Shown: piece after piece, positions 1-8,394 of the stretch
How the letters are laid out: every line of letters begins with the position of its first letter
Numbering within the stretch: the first letter of the stretch is position 1
Source: Mycolicibacterium rufum
GTDB taxonomy: Bacteria; Actinomycetota; Actinomycetes; Mycobacteriales; Mycobacteriaceae
Length of the DNA: 64,000 bases
Assembly: GCF_022374875.2 (NCBI RefSeq)
Contig: NZ_CP092427.2
Span: 2,852,001-2,916,000 of the forward strand
Direction of reading: 5' to 3'
Translations under genes and position numbers: made by a program
The notes under the pieces: generated by a model
Databases searched by the model: none
Seen by the model: only the letters and a program-made list of their open reading frames with translations
What the model was told of the DNA's origin: nothing

Positions 1-1938
1 GTTGCGCAATGTGATCAGGATCTGTACTTGGTCGCGGATCTGGGCGCATTGGGGTGTGGTGGCACACCACGGCGAGGTGTTCAGGGCGCCCACGAGCGGC
101 TCCAATGTGGTGATCGCGTGTTGTGCCTGGTCGGCCAGGGGGCGTAGTCCTGGGCCGGATTGGATGGCCTGATCGACCGCGGGGGCGGTCGCTGACAGTT
201 GTTGCAGCAGTGGTCGGAATTGGTTGACCTGAGTGCCGGCGGATTGGGCTTGAGTGAGGATTCCCGCCAGGGGGGCTAGGGCGGTGCGCATTGTGGTGTC
301 GAGTTGGGCCAGTCCGGCGGCGAGTTGATCGGCGCCATCGGTGAGTTTCGTGAGGTCGTCTCGGCGGGCGTTGCCGCCGGCGACTGCGCCGGCCATCTTG
401 TCTCCAATTCGACCGTTCTGCCAGGCGAGTTGCGCTTGATCGAGGCGTTCCCCGGTGGGGCGGGTGACACCGGAGACTTTGGTGACTCCGGGAACCTGGG
501 AGACGCGGGATGCCATTTCGTCGAGGTCGGCCAGTCCCTTGCCGGTGCGCATGTCGGTGGGGTTTTCCACGACCAGGAACTCGCTGATGACAACGTCTTT
601 GCGGAAGTGGCGGTCGAGTAGCTGGTAGCCCTGGTTGCTGGCGGTGGTGGCAGGTTGGCCTTTGCGGTCGTCGTAGCTGATTTTTATGGTCACGGCTACC
701 GCGGACAGTGCGAGCAGGATCACGAGGCTGGTAATCAGCAGCGGCACCGGGCGGCGCACCACCGCCACGGCGACACTGTTCCAATAGCGGCGGGTGCGAT
801 CGGATTTGGGTTCACCGATGCCGCGTTTCGCTGCCAGCGCCAGCACCGGCGGCAGCAGGGTGACTGTAGCCAGGAAACCGAAGAGAACGGCGATGGCGCA
901 CGCCGGGCCCAGGGCGGCGAACACACTCAAGCGGGCGAAGACCATCGCCAGGAAGGCCAGTGCGACAGTCGCTGCTGAGGCCAGGATCACACGGCCGATG
1001 CTGGCGGTAGCGTGGATGATGGCCTGATCCGCCCGCACCTGGGCACGGCGCTGCTCGTGGTAGCGGCTGATCAGGAACACGGTGTAATCGGTGCCGGCGC
1101 CGAGCAGGATCGCGGTCATGAACGCGACGGTGAACTGCGAGACTGGCATACCCATGTCGCCGAGCGCAGACAATACGCCGCGCCCGACGGCCAGGCTCAG
1201 TCCGATGACCAGCAGCGGCAACAGCGCGGTGAACACCGACCGGTAGACGATCAGCAGGATCAGGGCGATGATGCCGGCGGTGGCGATCGAGATCAACAGC
1301 AGGTCGTGCTCGGCAGAGGCGATCATGTCGCTGAACGTCGCCGGCGGTCCGGTCACCTGCACAGTCGTCGACGATCCGGCGAACACCTCGGCGGCAATGC
1401 TGCGAACAGTCTTGACCGACTCGGCGGCGGTGGGATCTCCCAGCGTGCCGGCCACCCCCACCGGCAAGTACCAGGCGTTTTCATCGGCGCTGAGGGCTTG
1501 GGCTTTGGTGACCGGATCTGCCAGCAGGTCTTGAACCTGCAGAACATGGTCCTTCTCGTCCTGCAACCGGGCCACGAGCTGGTCGTAGCGTTCCTGCGTC
1601 GCCGGGGTCAGACCGTTGGGGTCCTCCATCGCGACGAACAACAGGGTCTTCGAGCCTTGCTCGCCGAACGCGGCACTCATCCGCTCCACGGTTTGTAGCG
1701 ATGGAGCATCGCGCGGGATCAGGTCCACCGATTGCTGCCGCACCACGGTTTCCAACTGGGGAAACAGCAGCGCCAAGACGATTGCTGCGCCCAGCCAGGC
1801 CCCCATCACCAGGGCTTTGTGCCGCAGCGTGAACCGACCCAGCGCCGCCAGGCGTGCACTGTACTCGCGGTTGTGCTGAGGCTCGCAGGAGTCGTACGTG
1901 GTCTGGCGGGGGGAATCGGTGTCCCTGCCGTCGGTCAC
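1..1938 (-). CDS. MmpL/RND-family transporter, C-terminus beyond window
   Basis: The open frame reads off the left edge, so only the first 646 codons are present. The start is GTG at 1938-1936 with a GGAGG ribosome site at 1944-1948. The visible part has an N-terminal membrane helix (about residues 35-55), a periplasmic porter domain, a block of membrane helices (about 210-390) and the start of the second periplasmic loop. MmpL proteins are inner-membrane, proton-driven exporters of lipids and siderophores in mycobacteria. No mmpS partner is visible on this side. A perfect inverted repeat lies directly upstream (1952-1976). The family is clear, but the substrate cannot be told from sequence. 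Confidence 0.93.
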   Translation of the reverse strand, partial: MTDGRDTDSPRQTTYDSCEPQHNREYSARLAALGRFTLRHKALVMGAWLGAAIVLALLFPQLETVVRQQSVDLIPRDAPSLQTVERMSAAFGEQGSKTLLFVAMEDPNGLTPATQERYDQLVARLQDEKDHVLQVQDLLADPVTKAQALSADENAWYLPVGVAGTLGDPTAAESVKTVRSIAAEVFAGSSTTVQVTGPPATFSDMIASAEHDLLLISIATAGIIALILLIVYRSVFTALLPLLVIGLSLAVGRGVLSALGDMGMPVSQFTVAFMTAILLGAGTDYTVFLISRYHEQRRAQVRADQAIIHATASIGRVILASAATVALAFLAMVFARLSVFAALGPACAIAVLFGFLATVTLLPPVLALAAKRGIGEPKSDRTRRYWNSVAVAVVRRPVPLLITSLVILLALSAVAVTIKISYDDRKGQPATTASNQGYQLLDRHFRKDVVISEFLVVENPTDMRTGKGLADLDEMASRVSQVPGVTKVSGVTRPTGERLDQAQLAWQNGRIGDKMAGAVAGGNARRDDLTKLTDGADQLAAGLAQLDTTMRTALAPLAGILTQAQSAGTQVNQFRPLLQQLSATAPAVDQAIQSGPGLRPLADQAQHAITTLEPLVGALNTSPWCATTPQCAQIRDQVQILITLRN

Positions 1939-1951
1939 CAAACCTCCATAA

Positions 1952-1976
1952 GTAGCGATACTGCCGGTATCGCTAC
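1952..1976 (-). promoter_or_regulatory. Inverted-repeat operator candidate upstream of mmpL
   Basis: GTAGCGATAC at 1952-1961 and its exact complement GTATCGCTAC at 1967-1976 are separated by 5 bp. The repeat begins 13 bp upstream of the mmpL GTG, just ahead of the ribosome site. The 14-mer TAGCGTAGCGATAC read from the minus strand here recurs at 2531-2544 in another promoter region. The size and symmetry fit a TetR-type operator, which is an inference. Confidence 0.6.
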
Positions 1977-2041
1977 GCTACTACAGGTAGCGGACGTGCG
2001 GGCGGGGGTGGGTGGGTCGCCGCCAAATCACCGCCGGGCGC

Positions 2042-2482
2042 CTAACGGTGATGGGTGGCGCTGTTGACGATGTTGGCGTCGTCGTCTTCCGGCACATCGT
2101 GGCGGACTACTCGCACGCGGCCTCGGGGCAGGCATGCCATATAGCCGTGACGTTTGCCGTACAGCTCCCATGACGTCTCGCGCTCATCGGGATCGACGTC
2201 GATGCGGTGCCCGCGGGAGAAGCCCAGGTGCAGAGTGCCGTCGTCGTCGCACCACGCGCGGGTGCACACCGCCCCGGCCAGATCGAGTAGCGGCCGCTCC
2301 CGCGCCGTCACGTTGTCGGGGTCGATCAGCACCTGCTCCTCGGGGTACGGGCCGACGGGCGGCAGGGTGAGCCGCATCGGACGTGTGATGACGAGTTCGT
2401 TGTAGTCATCGAGGTCGAGCACCAGCCCCTCGCGCAGCGATACGCGTTGGACGGTGCAGTGTTCGATCCACTGGGTGTGCAT
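2042..2482 (-). CDS. DUF6188-like hypothetical protein
   Basis: A 146-residue soluble protein with no signal peptide or membrane helix. The ATG at 2482 is preceded by a strong GAAGGAGT ribosome site. The sequence is acidic and beta-rich, with the pattern (EGLVLDLDDYNELVITRP...) of small actinobacterial proteins grouped as DUF6188. The family assignment is from memory and its function is unknown. Its stop lies 65 bp upstream of the mmpL inverted repeat, so it may be co-transcribed with mmpL or separately controlled. It is divergent from the hotdog gene at 2612, and the shared gap holds a copy of the mmpL operator motif. Confidence 0.75.
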   Translation of the reverse strand: MHTQWIEHCTVQRVSLREGLVLDLDDYNELVITRPMRLTLPPVGPYPEEQVLIDPDNVTARERPLLDLAGAVCTRAWCDDDGTLHLGFSRGHRIDVDPDERETSWELYGKRHGYMACLPRGRVRVVRHDVPEDDDANIVNSATHHR

Positions 2483-2519
2483 GGGCGGACTCCTTCGGCA
2501 CGTCGATGTGCCAATTTAT

Positions 2520-2544
2520 GCTACAAAATGTAGCGTAGCGATAC
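2520..2544. promoter_or_regulatory. Second copy of the mmpL-type operator motif
   Basis: The gap between the divergent genes at 2482 and 2612 contains GCTACA-aaa-TGTAGC (2520-2534), immediately followed by an overlapping TAGCGTAGCGATAC (2531-2544). The second element is identical over 14 nt to the motif in front of mmpL. The position suits repression of one or both flanking genes. No regulator has been shown to bind it. The KstR-like gene at 4011 and the TetR gene at 6841 are the nearest candidates. Confidence 0.55.
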
Positions 2545-2611
2545 TACTAGTCTCACTAAGGGATCGACGGGCACGCGTCGCGGCGATCACCGGTGGTGAG
2601 GAGGCAATGAG

Positions 2612-3055
2612 ATGTCGGTCGACTTCGAGAGATTCAATCCACACCTGGCCGACCAACTGCTCGACGCCGCGGTGACGGCGGGCGGTCTGGCCGGTTATCT
2701 GGGATTCCGGCACACCGAATTCATTGCCGGCCGTCTGGTCGCGGAGATGGACGCGCGCGATGACCTGAAGACGCCGTTCGGGAATCTGCACGGAGGCTGC
2801 CTGTCCGCAATGGTCGACCACTGCCTCGGAGTGGTGTTCTACCCGGTCATACCCGAGGGATCATGGGTCGCGACAACGGAGTTCAAGCTGAACCTCCTGC
2901 GACCGGTGTCCACCGGTACGTGCGTAGCCGTCGCCGACATCGTCTCGCTCGGCAGCACCAGCGGGGTGGCCCGGATCGACGTCATCAACGACGGCCGCGC
3001 GGTGTGCGCCGCCCAAGGCACGGTGACCGTCGTGTCCGGCAGGGCAGCCTCGTGA
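2612..3055 (+). CDS. Hotdog-fold thioesterase, PaaI type
   Basis: A 147-residue protein with the PaaI/4HBT arrangement. The central motif NLHGGCLSAMVDHCLG corresponds to the conserved helix of acyl-CoA thioesterases (HGG followed by an acidic residue), and the beta strand ATTEFKLNLLRPV is typical of the fold. Such proteins usually hydrolyse aryl- or acyl-CoA thioesters in the cytosol. The ATG at 2612 has the ribosome site GAGGAGG. The hydrolase gene follows after 16 bp, so the two probably form an operon. The promoter gap carries the operator motif shared with mmpL. Confidence 0.85.
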   Translation: MSVDFERFNPHLADQLLDAAVTAGGLAGYLGFRHTEFIAGRLVAEMDARDDLKTPFGNLHGGCLSAMVDHCLGVVFYPVIPEGSWVATTEFKLNLLRPVSTGTCVAVADIVSLGSTSGVARIDVINDGRAVCAAQGTVTVVSGRAAS

Positions 3056-3071
3056 GCGGCGGCGGTCAGCG

Positions 3072-3956
3072 GTGACCGGCGTGCTGGAACGGGTGCCCAC
3101 CGCCGACGGGCTGACCCTGGCCGTGGACTGCCACCGCTGTGACGATCCGCGGGCGGTCGTGGTGCTGCTGCACGGCGGCGGCCAGAGCCGCCACGCATGG
3201 GATCGCACCGCGCGCCGGTTGCACGCTCGCGGGTTCACCGCCGTTGCCTATGACGCCCGCGGACACGGTGACAGCGACTGGGATCCGATCGGCCGCTACG
3301 ATCTGGATCGACTTGGTTCCGATCTGCTCGCAGTGCGCGCGCACGTCCGGTCTACACGGCCCGTGGTGGCCATCGGCGCATCGTTGGGCGGGCTGACCAT
3401 ACTGGGCACCCACCTGTTGGCTCCGCCGGATCTGTGGGATGCGGTGGTGCTCGTCGACGTTACCCCTCGCATGGAGATGCACGGTGCACGGCGGGTGGTC
3501 GCGTTCATGGCCGCACATCCCGACGGATTCGACGACCTGCAATCCGCCGCAGAGGTCATCGCCGCCTACAACCCGCACCGCCCACGGCCGAGCAGCCTCG
3601 AGGGCCTGAGCAAAGTGCTGCGCCGACGCGAGGACAGCCGATGGGTGTGGCGGTGGGACCCGGCATTCGTGTCCTCGAATTTCCAGTTTCTTCAGGGGGA
3701 TCCGCAGGACGGCGCGGCCGAGTTCGAGCAACTGAGCACCATGCTCGTCGACGGCGCACGGCGACTGTCGGCACCGACCCTCCTCGTGCGGGGACTGCTG
3801 TCGGATGTGGTGTCCGAACAGACGGTCAACGACTTCGTCGACCTCGTCCCCCACGCGCGCACGGTCGACGTCACCGGCGCGGGCCACATGATCGCCGGCG
3901 ATGACAACGACGCATTCACCCAGGCGGTGAGCGACTTCCTCGACGACGTCGTCTGA
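3072..3956 (+). CDS. Alpha/beta hydrolase
   Basis: A 294-residue alpha/beta-hydrolase-fold protein. The oxyanion motif HGGGQS lies near residue 34, the nucleophile elbow GASLGG places Ser104, and the C-terminal GAGHM gives the likely catalytic His272. An acidic residue after VRGLLSD fits the third triad member. There is no signal peptide, so it is probably cytosolic. It starts with GTG at 3072, 16 bp after the thioesterase gene, and is convergent with the TetR gene at 4011. The substrate is unknown. Pairing with a thioesterase suggests CoA-ester or lactone chemistry, but that is only context. Confidence 0.88.
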   Translation: MTGVLERVPTADGLTLAVDCHRCDDPRAVVVLLHGGGQSRHAWDRTARRLHARGFTAVAYDARGHGDSDWDPIGRYDLDRLGSDLLAVRAHVRSTRPVVAIGASLGGLTILGTHLLAPPDLWDAVVLVDVTPRMEMHGARRVVAFMAAHPDGFDDLQSAAEVIAAYNPHRPRPSSLEGLSKVLRRREDSRWVWRWDPAFVSSNFQFLQGDPQDGAAEFEQLSTMLVDGARRLSAPTLLVRGLLSDVVSEQTVNDFVDLVPHARTVDVTGAGHMIAGDDNDAFTQAVSDFLDDVV

Positions 3957-4010
3957 TCCCTTCGAGCACCGGCGACGTACCCTTACTCGTCTCGTTCGGT
4001 CGTGGTCGCG

Positions 4011-4646
4011 CTACCCGAGGGTGGTGGCCGCCCTGTCGGCTGGACCCGTCGAAACGAAGCGCCGCGTGGCACCGTCGATGCGCGCCCGTGCTTCGTTGCG
4101 ATTGATCCGCCCAATGATCACGGCGAGGAGGTTGGCCAACCAGACGTCGCCGATGGCCGCTGCAACGCTGCGATCGTGCTCGCTCGGTGTGGAGCCGCCG
4201 ATGGCCCGGGCGAGCATGTCGTCGATGACGTCGACAGCCTGCTGGACCGCCTCGACGGCCCCCTCGTCGGCTGTGACGAACGCACGCACCATCGCCTCGG
4301 TCAGCAGTGGCTTGTTCTGCCATTCGTCGTGCAGGTGATCCATCAGGCGTTCGAGTCGCAGCTGCGGAGCGTGTTCGGTTTCAGTCCAGTCGAACTCTGC
4401 ATCGAGGCGCCGGAACTCGCGAATCAGGACCGTGACCAGGAGGTGCGTCTTGGAGGTGAAGTGCCGGTAGAGCGAGCTGGTGGCCATACCGGCGTGTGCG
4501 GCGACGTCGCGAACGTGCATGCCGCTGAACCCTCGTTTTGAGGCGACGGTCAGCGCCGCGTCGAGAATAGTGTCGCGTCGGGCCGAACCCGGTGCGGCGG
4601 TGCAGTCACGACCTGGACGGGAAGCCTGAAGGACATCAGCCGTCAC
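4011..4646 (-). CDS. TetR-family regulator, KstR-like
   Basis: A 211-residue regulator with an N-terminal TetR helix-turn-helix (MHVRDVAAHAGMATSSLYRHF) and a C-terminal ligand domain that resembles KstR, the cholesterol-catabolism repressor. Matching stretches include SKTHLLVTVLIREF, PLLTEAMVRAFV and IGDVWLANLLA. It is probably a paralogue rather than KstR itself, since it lies outside the cholesterol gene cluster. The start overlaps the stop of the upstream hotdog gene by 4 nt (ATGA), so it is translated as part of the MFS-hotdog-TetR operon. Its ligand may be an acyl-CoA. Confidence 0.85.
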   Translation of the reverse strand: MTADVLQASRPGRDCTAAPGSARRDTILDAALTVASKRGFSGMHVRDVAAHAGMATSSLYRHFTSKTHLLVTVLIREFRRLDAEFDWTETEHAPQLRLERLMDHLHDEWQNKPLLTEAMVRAFVTADEGAVEAVQQAVDVIDDMLARAIGGSTPSEHDRSVAAAIGDVWLANLLAVIIGRINRNEARARIDGATRRFVSTGPADRAATTLG

Positions 4647-5164
4647 GGCGCTTTCCTAGGATCGGCACCACCGGCCTGCCTGGCGAGTTCGGCGAATAGT
4701 TCACCGAATCCGGTGATGTCACCATGTGCGGCGAAGTGGGCGGCGTCCACCGCGACGAACACCGCGATGGCGGTGAACCGCGTGACGCCGTCAGTACCGA
4801 CTCCGTCACCGGCGACGTGGATGGCGCGACCGGTGCGGTGGGCAATGCGCGCGGTGAGGCGGTGCGGGTGGTGCAACGGCACAGGTTGCAGGTACTCGAC
4901 GGTCAAACTGCGGGTGACCGCCGGTGTTCCGGCGATCCAGAGTGTGAAGCCGAGCAGGTCGTCGCAGGCGGCGGCGATCGCTCCGCCGTGCGCCAGACCG
5001 GGTGCGCCGATGTGCCGCTCGTCAAAGGCGATATCGGCGTACACATAGTCGCCGCTGCGGTAGACCTCCAGGTGCAGTCCGTGCGGGTTGTCGGGCCCGC
5101 AGCCCATGCAGGCCGGCGTGTGCGACGGCAACCGCTGCGCCTCTGGGGGGTTGACGATGCCCAC
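4643..5164 (-). CDS. Hotdog-fold (PaaI-like) thioesterase
   Basis: A 173-residue protein with an N-terminal CMGCGPDNPHGLHL segment, common in one branch of PaaI-like thioesterases, followed by the hotdog core (GLAHGGAIAAACDDLLGF, SLTVEYLQPVPLH). The two cysteines in CMGC could bind metal or be structural. It starts with GTG at 5164, only 3 bp after the stop of the MFS gene, and overlaps the TetR gene by 4 nt. It is not a close duplicate of the hotdog protein at 2612; only fold motifs are shared. Confidence 0.85.
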   Translation of the reverse strand: MGIVNPPEAQRLPSHTPACMGCGPDNPHGLHLEVYRSGDYVYADIAFDERHIGAPGLAHGGAIAAACDDLLGFTLWIAGTPAVTRSLTVEYLQPVPLHHPHRLTARIAHRTGRAIHVAGDGVGTDGVTRFTAIAVFVAVDAAHFAAHGDITGFGELFAELARQAGGADPRKAP

Positions 5165-5167
5165 GCC

Positions 5168-6738
5168 TTATCCCGTCTCGCTGCGGGCTGATGTCGTGAT
5201 CGTCGCCGGTGGCCCTGCCCGGCCCGGCTTCCGCGCGATCTGCGACCGTCCTGGTGCCCAGACCGCGACGACCACGGCGGAGACCGCGCTGATCACGGCA
5301 AGCGCGCTAGCGCCGGTGGCGCAGCCGTGCACGAACGCGGCCTTCGCGGCGTCCAGGGCGGGTGTGGCCATCGGGCCGGCGAAGGCTGCGGCCGGGCCGG
5401 CGGTGGCCAGAGAGTCTTCAAAGGCGGCGCGCAGCGGCGGTGGCAGTGCAGTGGTCGCCAAGTCGATCCGGGCGCTGTAGCCGGCGGCGAGAACACTTCC
5501 CGCGATCGCGATACCGATCGCGGCGCCCACTTCACGGGCGGCGTCGTTGACCGCCGCGGCAACACCGTGTTTCTCCACCGGGGTCGCGTCGACGACGGCC
5601 GCGGTCGACGGCGCGGTGCACAACCCCAGGCCACTGCCCAACGCCAGCAGCGACCACATGACCTCGACGTATCCCGAGCTCGCATCGAGTCGACTGGCCA
5701 GGAACAACCCCAGCGACAGCGCCGCAAGACCCGCGGCCAGCATCGTGCGCAGGCCCCAGCGGGCGGCACACTGCGGCGCGACCACAGAGAACGCCACGAT
5801 CGGCACGATCAACGGGGTCAGCGCCAGCGCCGAGGTCATCGGCTCGTACCCGCAGATGAGTTGCAGGTACTGCCCAGAAGGAAGAACACCCCGAAGATCA
5901 CCAGGAAGTGCAGGATTAGCGACACGGTCCCCGACGCGAACGCGCGGTCGGCGAACAACCGCACGTCCAGCAGGGGATGCGCGTGGCGTAGTTCGATCAC
6001 GACGAACCCCGCCGCTGCTATCGCGGCACCGGCAAACAACGCCAGGACAAGGGAGGTTGTCCAGCCGCGATGTGGTGCCTCCACCAGGGCGACGACGAGC
6101 ATGCCGATCGCCGCCGCCACCGTCGCCGACCCCAGCACGTCGACCCGCGGGTGCGCGTGCTCACGCGACTCGGGCACCCGCAGCGCCGCGAGGGCCAGAG
6201 CCGCCGCAGCGACGGTCAAGGCGACGAAAATCGAACGCCACGACCAGAACTGCAGCAGCGCACCGGACAGCAGCACACCGATCACCGCCCCGGATGCGGC
6301 GACGCCGGCCCAGATGCCGACCGCGCGAGCGCGCTGCTCGGCGGGGAACTCGCCGGTCAGAATCGACAACGTCGAAGGCATCACCAACGCCGCCCCGACA
6401 CCGGCGACGGCACGCGCGCCGATCAACCACCAGGGGTCGTCGACGAACAACGGGATCGCCGACGCGGCGGCGAACACCCCCAACCCGCCCAGGAGGACAC
6501 CGCGGCGACCGTACCGGTCCCCCACCGCACCGGCGGGCAACACCAGGCACGCGATCGCCAGCGTGTAACCGTCGACCACCCAGGTGAGCTGACTCTGCGT
6601 GGCCCCGGTCTCGACGGCGATGTCCGACAGCGCGGTGTAGAGCGCCGCCATCGACCCGATGACCAGCGCCACCGCCACGCACGACACCACGAGCGTCCAC
6701 CGTTGCCCGCCCGACAGCCGCGGCTCGGACCTCGCCAC
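5168..6738 (-). pseudogene. MFS multidrug transporter (DHA2 type), frameshifted
   Basis: Two frames together encode one MFS transporter of about 520 residues. The first (6738 to about 5873) covers the N-terminal helices and the signature DRYGRRGVLLGG. The second (about 5870 to 5168) carries the remaining helices. At 5871-5876 the frame changes: reading LLGQYLQLICGYEPMTSA requires one extra base in the run before CAGTAC, so a single-base deletion is the simplest explanation. The ATG at 5839 overlapping the first stop would otherwise make a 223-residue half-protein. It heads an operon with the hotdog and KstR-like genes and is divergent from the TetR gene at 6841. A sequencing error cannot be excluded. 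Confidence 0.85.
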
Positions 6739-6770
6739 CCATCACCCCTATACGGCCGGTTTCGCTGCGC

Positions 6771-6781
6771 TACTCTGAGTA
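6771..6781. promoter_or_regulatory. Palindrome in MFS/TetR divergent promoter
   Basis: TACTC-t-GAGTA is a perfect 5+1+5 palindrome in the 102-bp gap between the divergent MFS gene (start 6738) and TetR gene (start 6841). A TetR regulator next to a drug exporter commonly binds such a site to control both promoters. This is an inference from position and symmetry. Confidence 0.45.
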
Positions 6782-6840
6782 CCATAACCGAGGCGCACGT
6801 CGTCGACGGCGTCGGTGCGCACAGCAAAAAGAGGACCCGA

Positions 6841-7506
6841 GTGAGCACGTATCCCCCCGCGACCGACGCGGACGACGACGTCGACCCGCGCCGCACCCGG
6901 TCGCGCAACCGGCTGCTCGACGCCGCCGCCACACTGCTGCGGACCGGTGGCGTCGAGGCGGTCACCATCGAGGCGGTCACCAAGGCGTCCAAGGTCGCGC
7001 GCACCACCCTCTACCGGCATTTCAACAGCTCCTCGCAACTCCTGGCGGCGACCTTCGAACGTCTTCTGCCTCAAGTCATTCCACCGGCACCGACCAGCGG
7101 CACCCTGAAGGACCGCCTCGTCGAACTGCTCTCCCGTCAGGCCGACCTTTTCGCCGAAGCGCCCCTACAGGTGACCACCCTGGCCTGGGCGGCACTCGGC
7201 CCCACCGAAACTCACGCCGCCGGCGACGACCACGCCCACCACCCGCCACACAGCACCCTGCGCGCCCGCCTCGTCGAGCAGTACCGCCGCCCGTTCGACG
7301 AGATTCTGCAAAGCCCCGACGGACGCACCGAGCTCCGCGACCTCGACATCGAGCTGGCCCTCTGTCAACTCGTCGGTCCGCTGGCCTTCGCCCGGATGAC
7401 GGGCTTACGCGCCATCACCCACGCCGACTGCGCACGCATCGTCGACGACTTCATGGCCGCCCACCACAACGCGACCCGCAGCCAACGGACCGCCGGCACA
7501 CGATGA
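6841..7506 (+). CDS. TetR-family regulator
   Basis: A 221-residue regulator. The helix-turn-helix reads VTIEAVTKASKVARTTLYRHF near residues 40-60, followed by a helical domain of the type seen in regulators of efflux genes. GTG at 6841 is chosen because the TetR domain begins about 20 residues later. The open frame extends further upstream but would run through the divergent promoter and the MFS gene. The stop overlaps an ATG (ATGA, 7503-7506) that begins a decayed monooxygenase gene, so the two were once an operon. It probably represses the neighbouring MFS transporter. Confidence 0.85.
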   Translation: MSTYPPATDADDDVDPRRTRSRNRLLDAAATLLRTGGVEAVTIEAVTKASKVARTTLYRHFNSSSQLLAATFERLLPQVIPPAPTSGTLKDRLVELLSRQADLFAEAPLQVTTLAWAALGPTETHAAGDDHAHHPPHSTLRARLVEQYRRPFDEILQSPDGRTELRDLDIELALCQLVGPLAFARMTGLRAITHADCARIVDDFMAAHHNATRSQRTAGTR

Positions 7507-7986
7507 GCACCTAAGGGCTGTCGCTGGTAGCACCCACACTCCCTGCGACCGCATGGCTGGCCGCCCACGCCGAAAGCCGGAGTCGACGCAGTTTGGGCGA
7601 CGGAGTTCTACGGCGGCTCGGCCACGGTGTCCATTGCCGCGGTCGCCCACGCCACCCGCAACTGACGGATCGGGTCGTCGATCATGTCCGGCGTCGGACG
7701 CAGTCCCCTCGTGTTGGCCGAAACACGCGACTTCGACGAACTCCGACGGCCGCATGGTCCTCGGTATCGGCGACGGCACCAAGCGGATGATAAGCGACTG
7801 GCAGAGCGTCGCCGACACCGACGCACGCGCCCTGCGCATCGAGGAACTCGTCCCGCTCATCCGCCGAATCTGGAACCTGCACGACGGACCAGCGCGACAC
7901 CAAGGCCGCTTCTACACCGTGAACCTCATCCCCTCCGGACCCGTCGACCCCCCGACCCGAGCAATCCCGATCATCACCGCCGCAGC
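7503..7986 (+). pseudogene. Luciferase-like (F420-type) monooxygenase remnant
   Basis: Pieces of one luciferase-like oxidoreductase are readable across frames. The first is GLSLVAPTLPATAWLAAHAE, then AGVDAVWATEFYGGSATVS in the next frame, then SPLVLAETRDFDEL, then DGRMVLGIGDGTKRM through RFYTVNLIPSG. Lesions are a TAA at codon 4 after the ATG at 7503, a frameshift near 7573, a TGA at 7663-7665, another frameshift near 7740, and loss of the C-terminal part after about 7986. The original start overlapped the TetR stop by 4 nt. These enzymes often use F420H2 or FMN in mycobacteria. The gene is clearly non-functional. Confidence 0.85.
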
Positions 7987-7987
7987 C

Positions 7988-8215
7988 GACAGGGAATCAC
8001 AGCGTCGAGGAGATCGCGGATGTCCGCGTCCAGAAGCGCCGCGGCACGCTCGGTCTTCGGCGCGAGCCGGTGGGTCGCGTGGAACCCGCCCCCGGACACC
8101 TCCCGGCTGTCGCCCGGCGGCAGCGGCCGGCCGAGCGGGCCGAAGAATCCCTCCGGCGCCGCCCGACCCCGCGGCGGGGCGCCGAAGCCGTCTGCGCCCG
8201 CGGAGTGAGTAAGGG
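7988..8215 (-). other. Possible truncated coding remnant
   Basis: Read on the minus strand in one frame, this stretch gives protein-like text (EGFFGPLGRPLPPGDSREV, then LAPKTERAAALLDADIRDLL) without a recognisable start or family. It lies against the truncated end of the monooxygenase remnant, so it may be the other side of an old deletion or rearrangement. Between it and the gene at 8395 I see only a parS-like sequence. Confidence 0.3.
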
Positions 8216-8377
8216 CCGGCCGCGCGCCGGGTTGGCGCGGGGGTCGTCACCTGCTCCAGGGTCAGCGAATGCTGCTCCACCGCAACCATTTTCACGCACG
8301 GCACTGCCCCTTGAGTGAAAGCGAGCACAGCCCGGCGGCTTCGCATGCGAAGAAGCCGGCCGGCGCCCGCGGGTCGC

Positions 8378-8391
8378 GTTTCACGTGGAAC
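8378..8391. promoter_or_regulatory. parS-like site
   Basis: GTTTCACGTGGAAC differs at one position from the bacterial parS core GTTTCACGTGAAAC that ParB binds for chromosome segregation. It sits 3 bp outside the stop codon of the DUF1275 gene, in non-coding DNA. parS sites cluster near oriC, and the gene content of this window is origin-proximal in M. tuberculosis. Binding by ParB is not shown. Confidence 0.55.
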
Positions 8392-8394
8392 ACG

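Noticed and set aside
5836..5839. ATGA overlap read as two normally coupled MFS genes
   Set aside because: Both halves belong to one transporter, and adding one base at 5871-5876 restores continuous homology, so a frameshift is the better reading.
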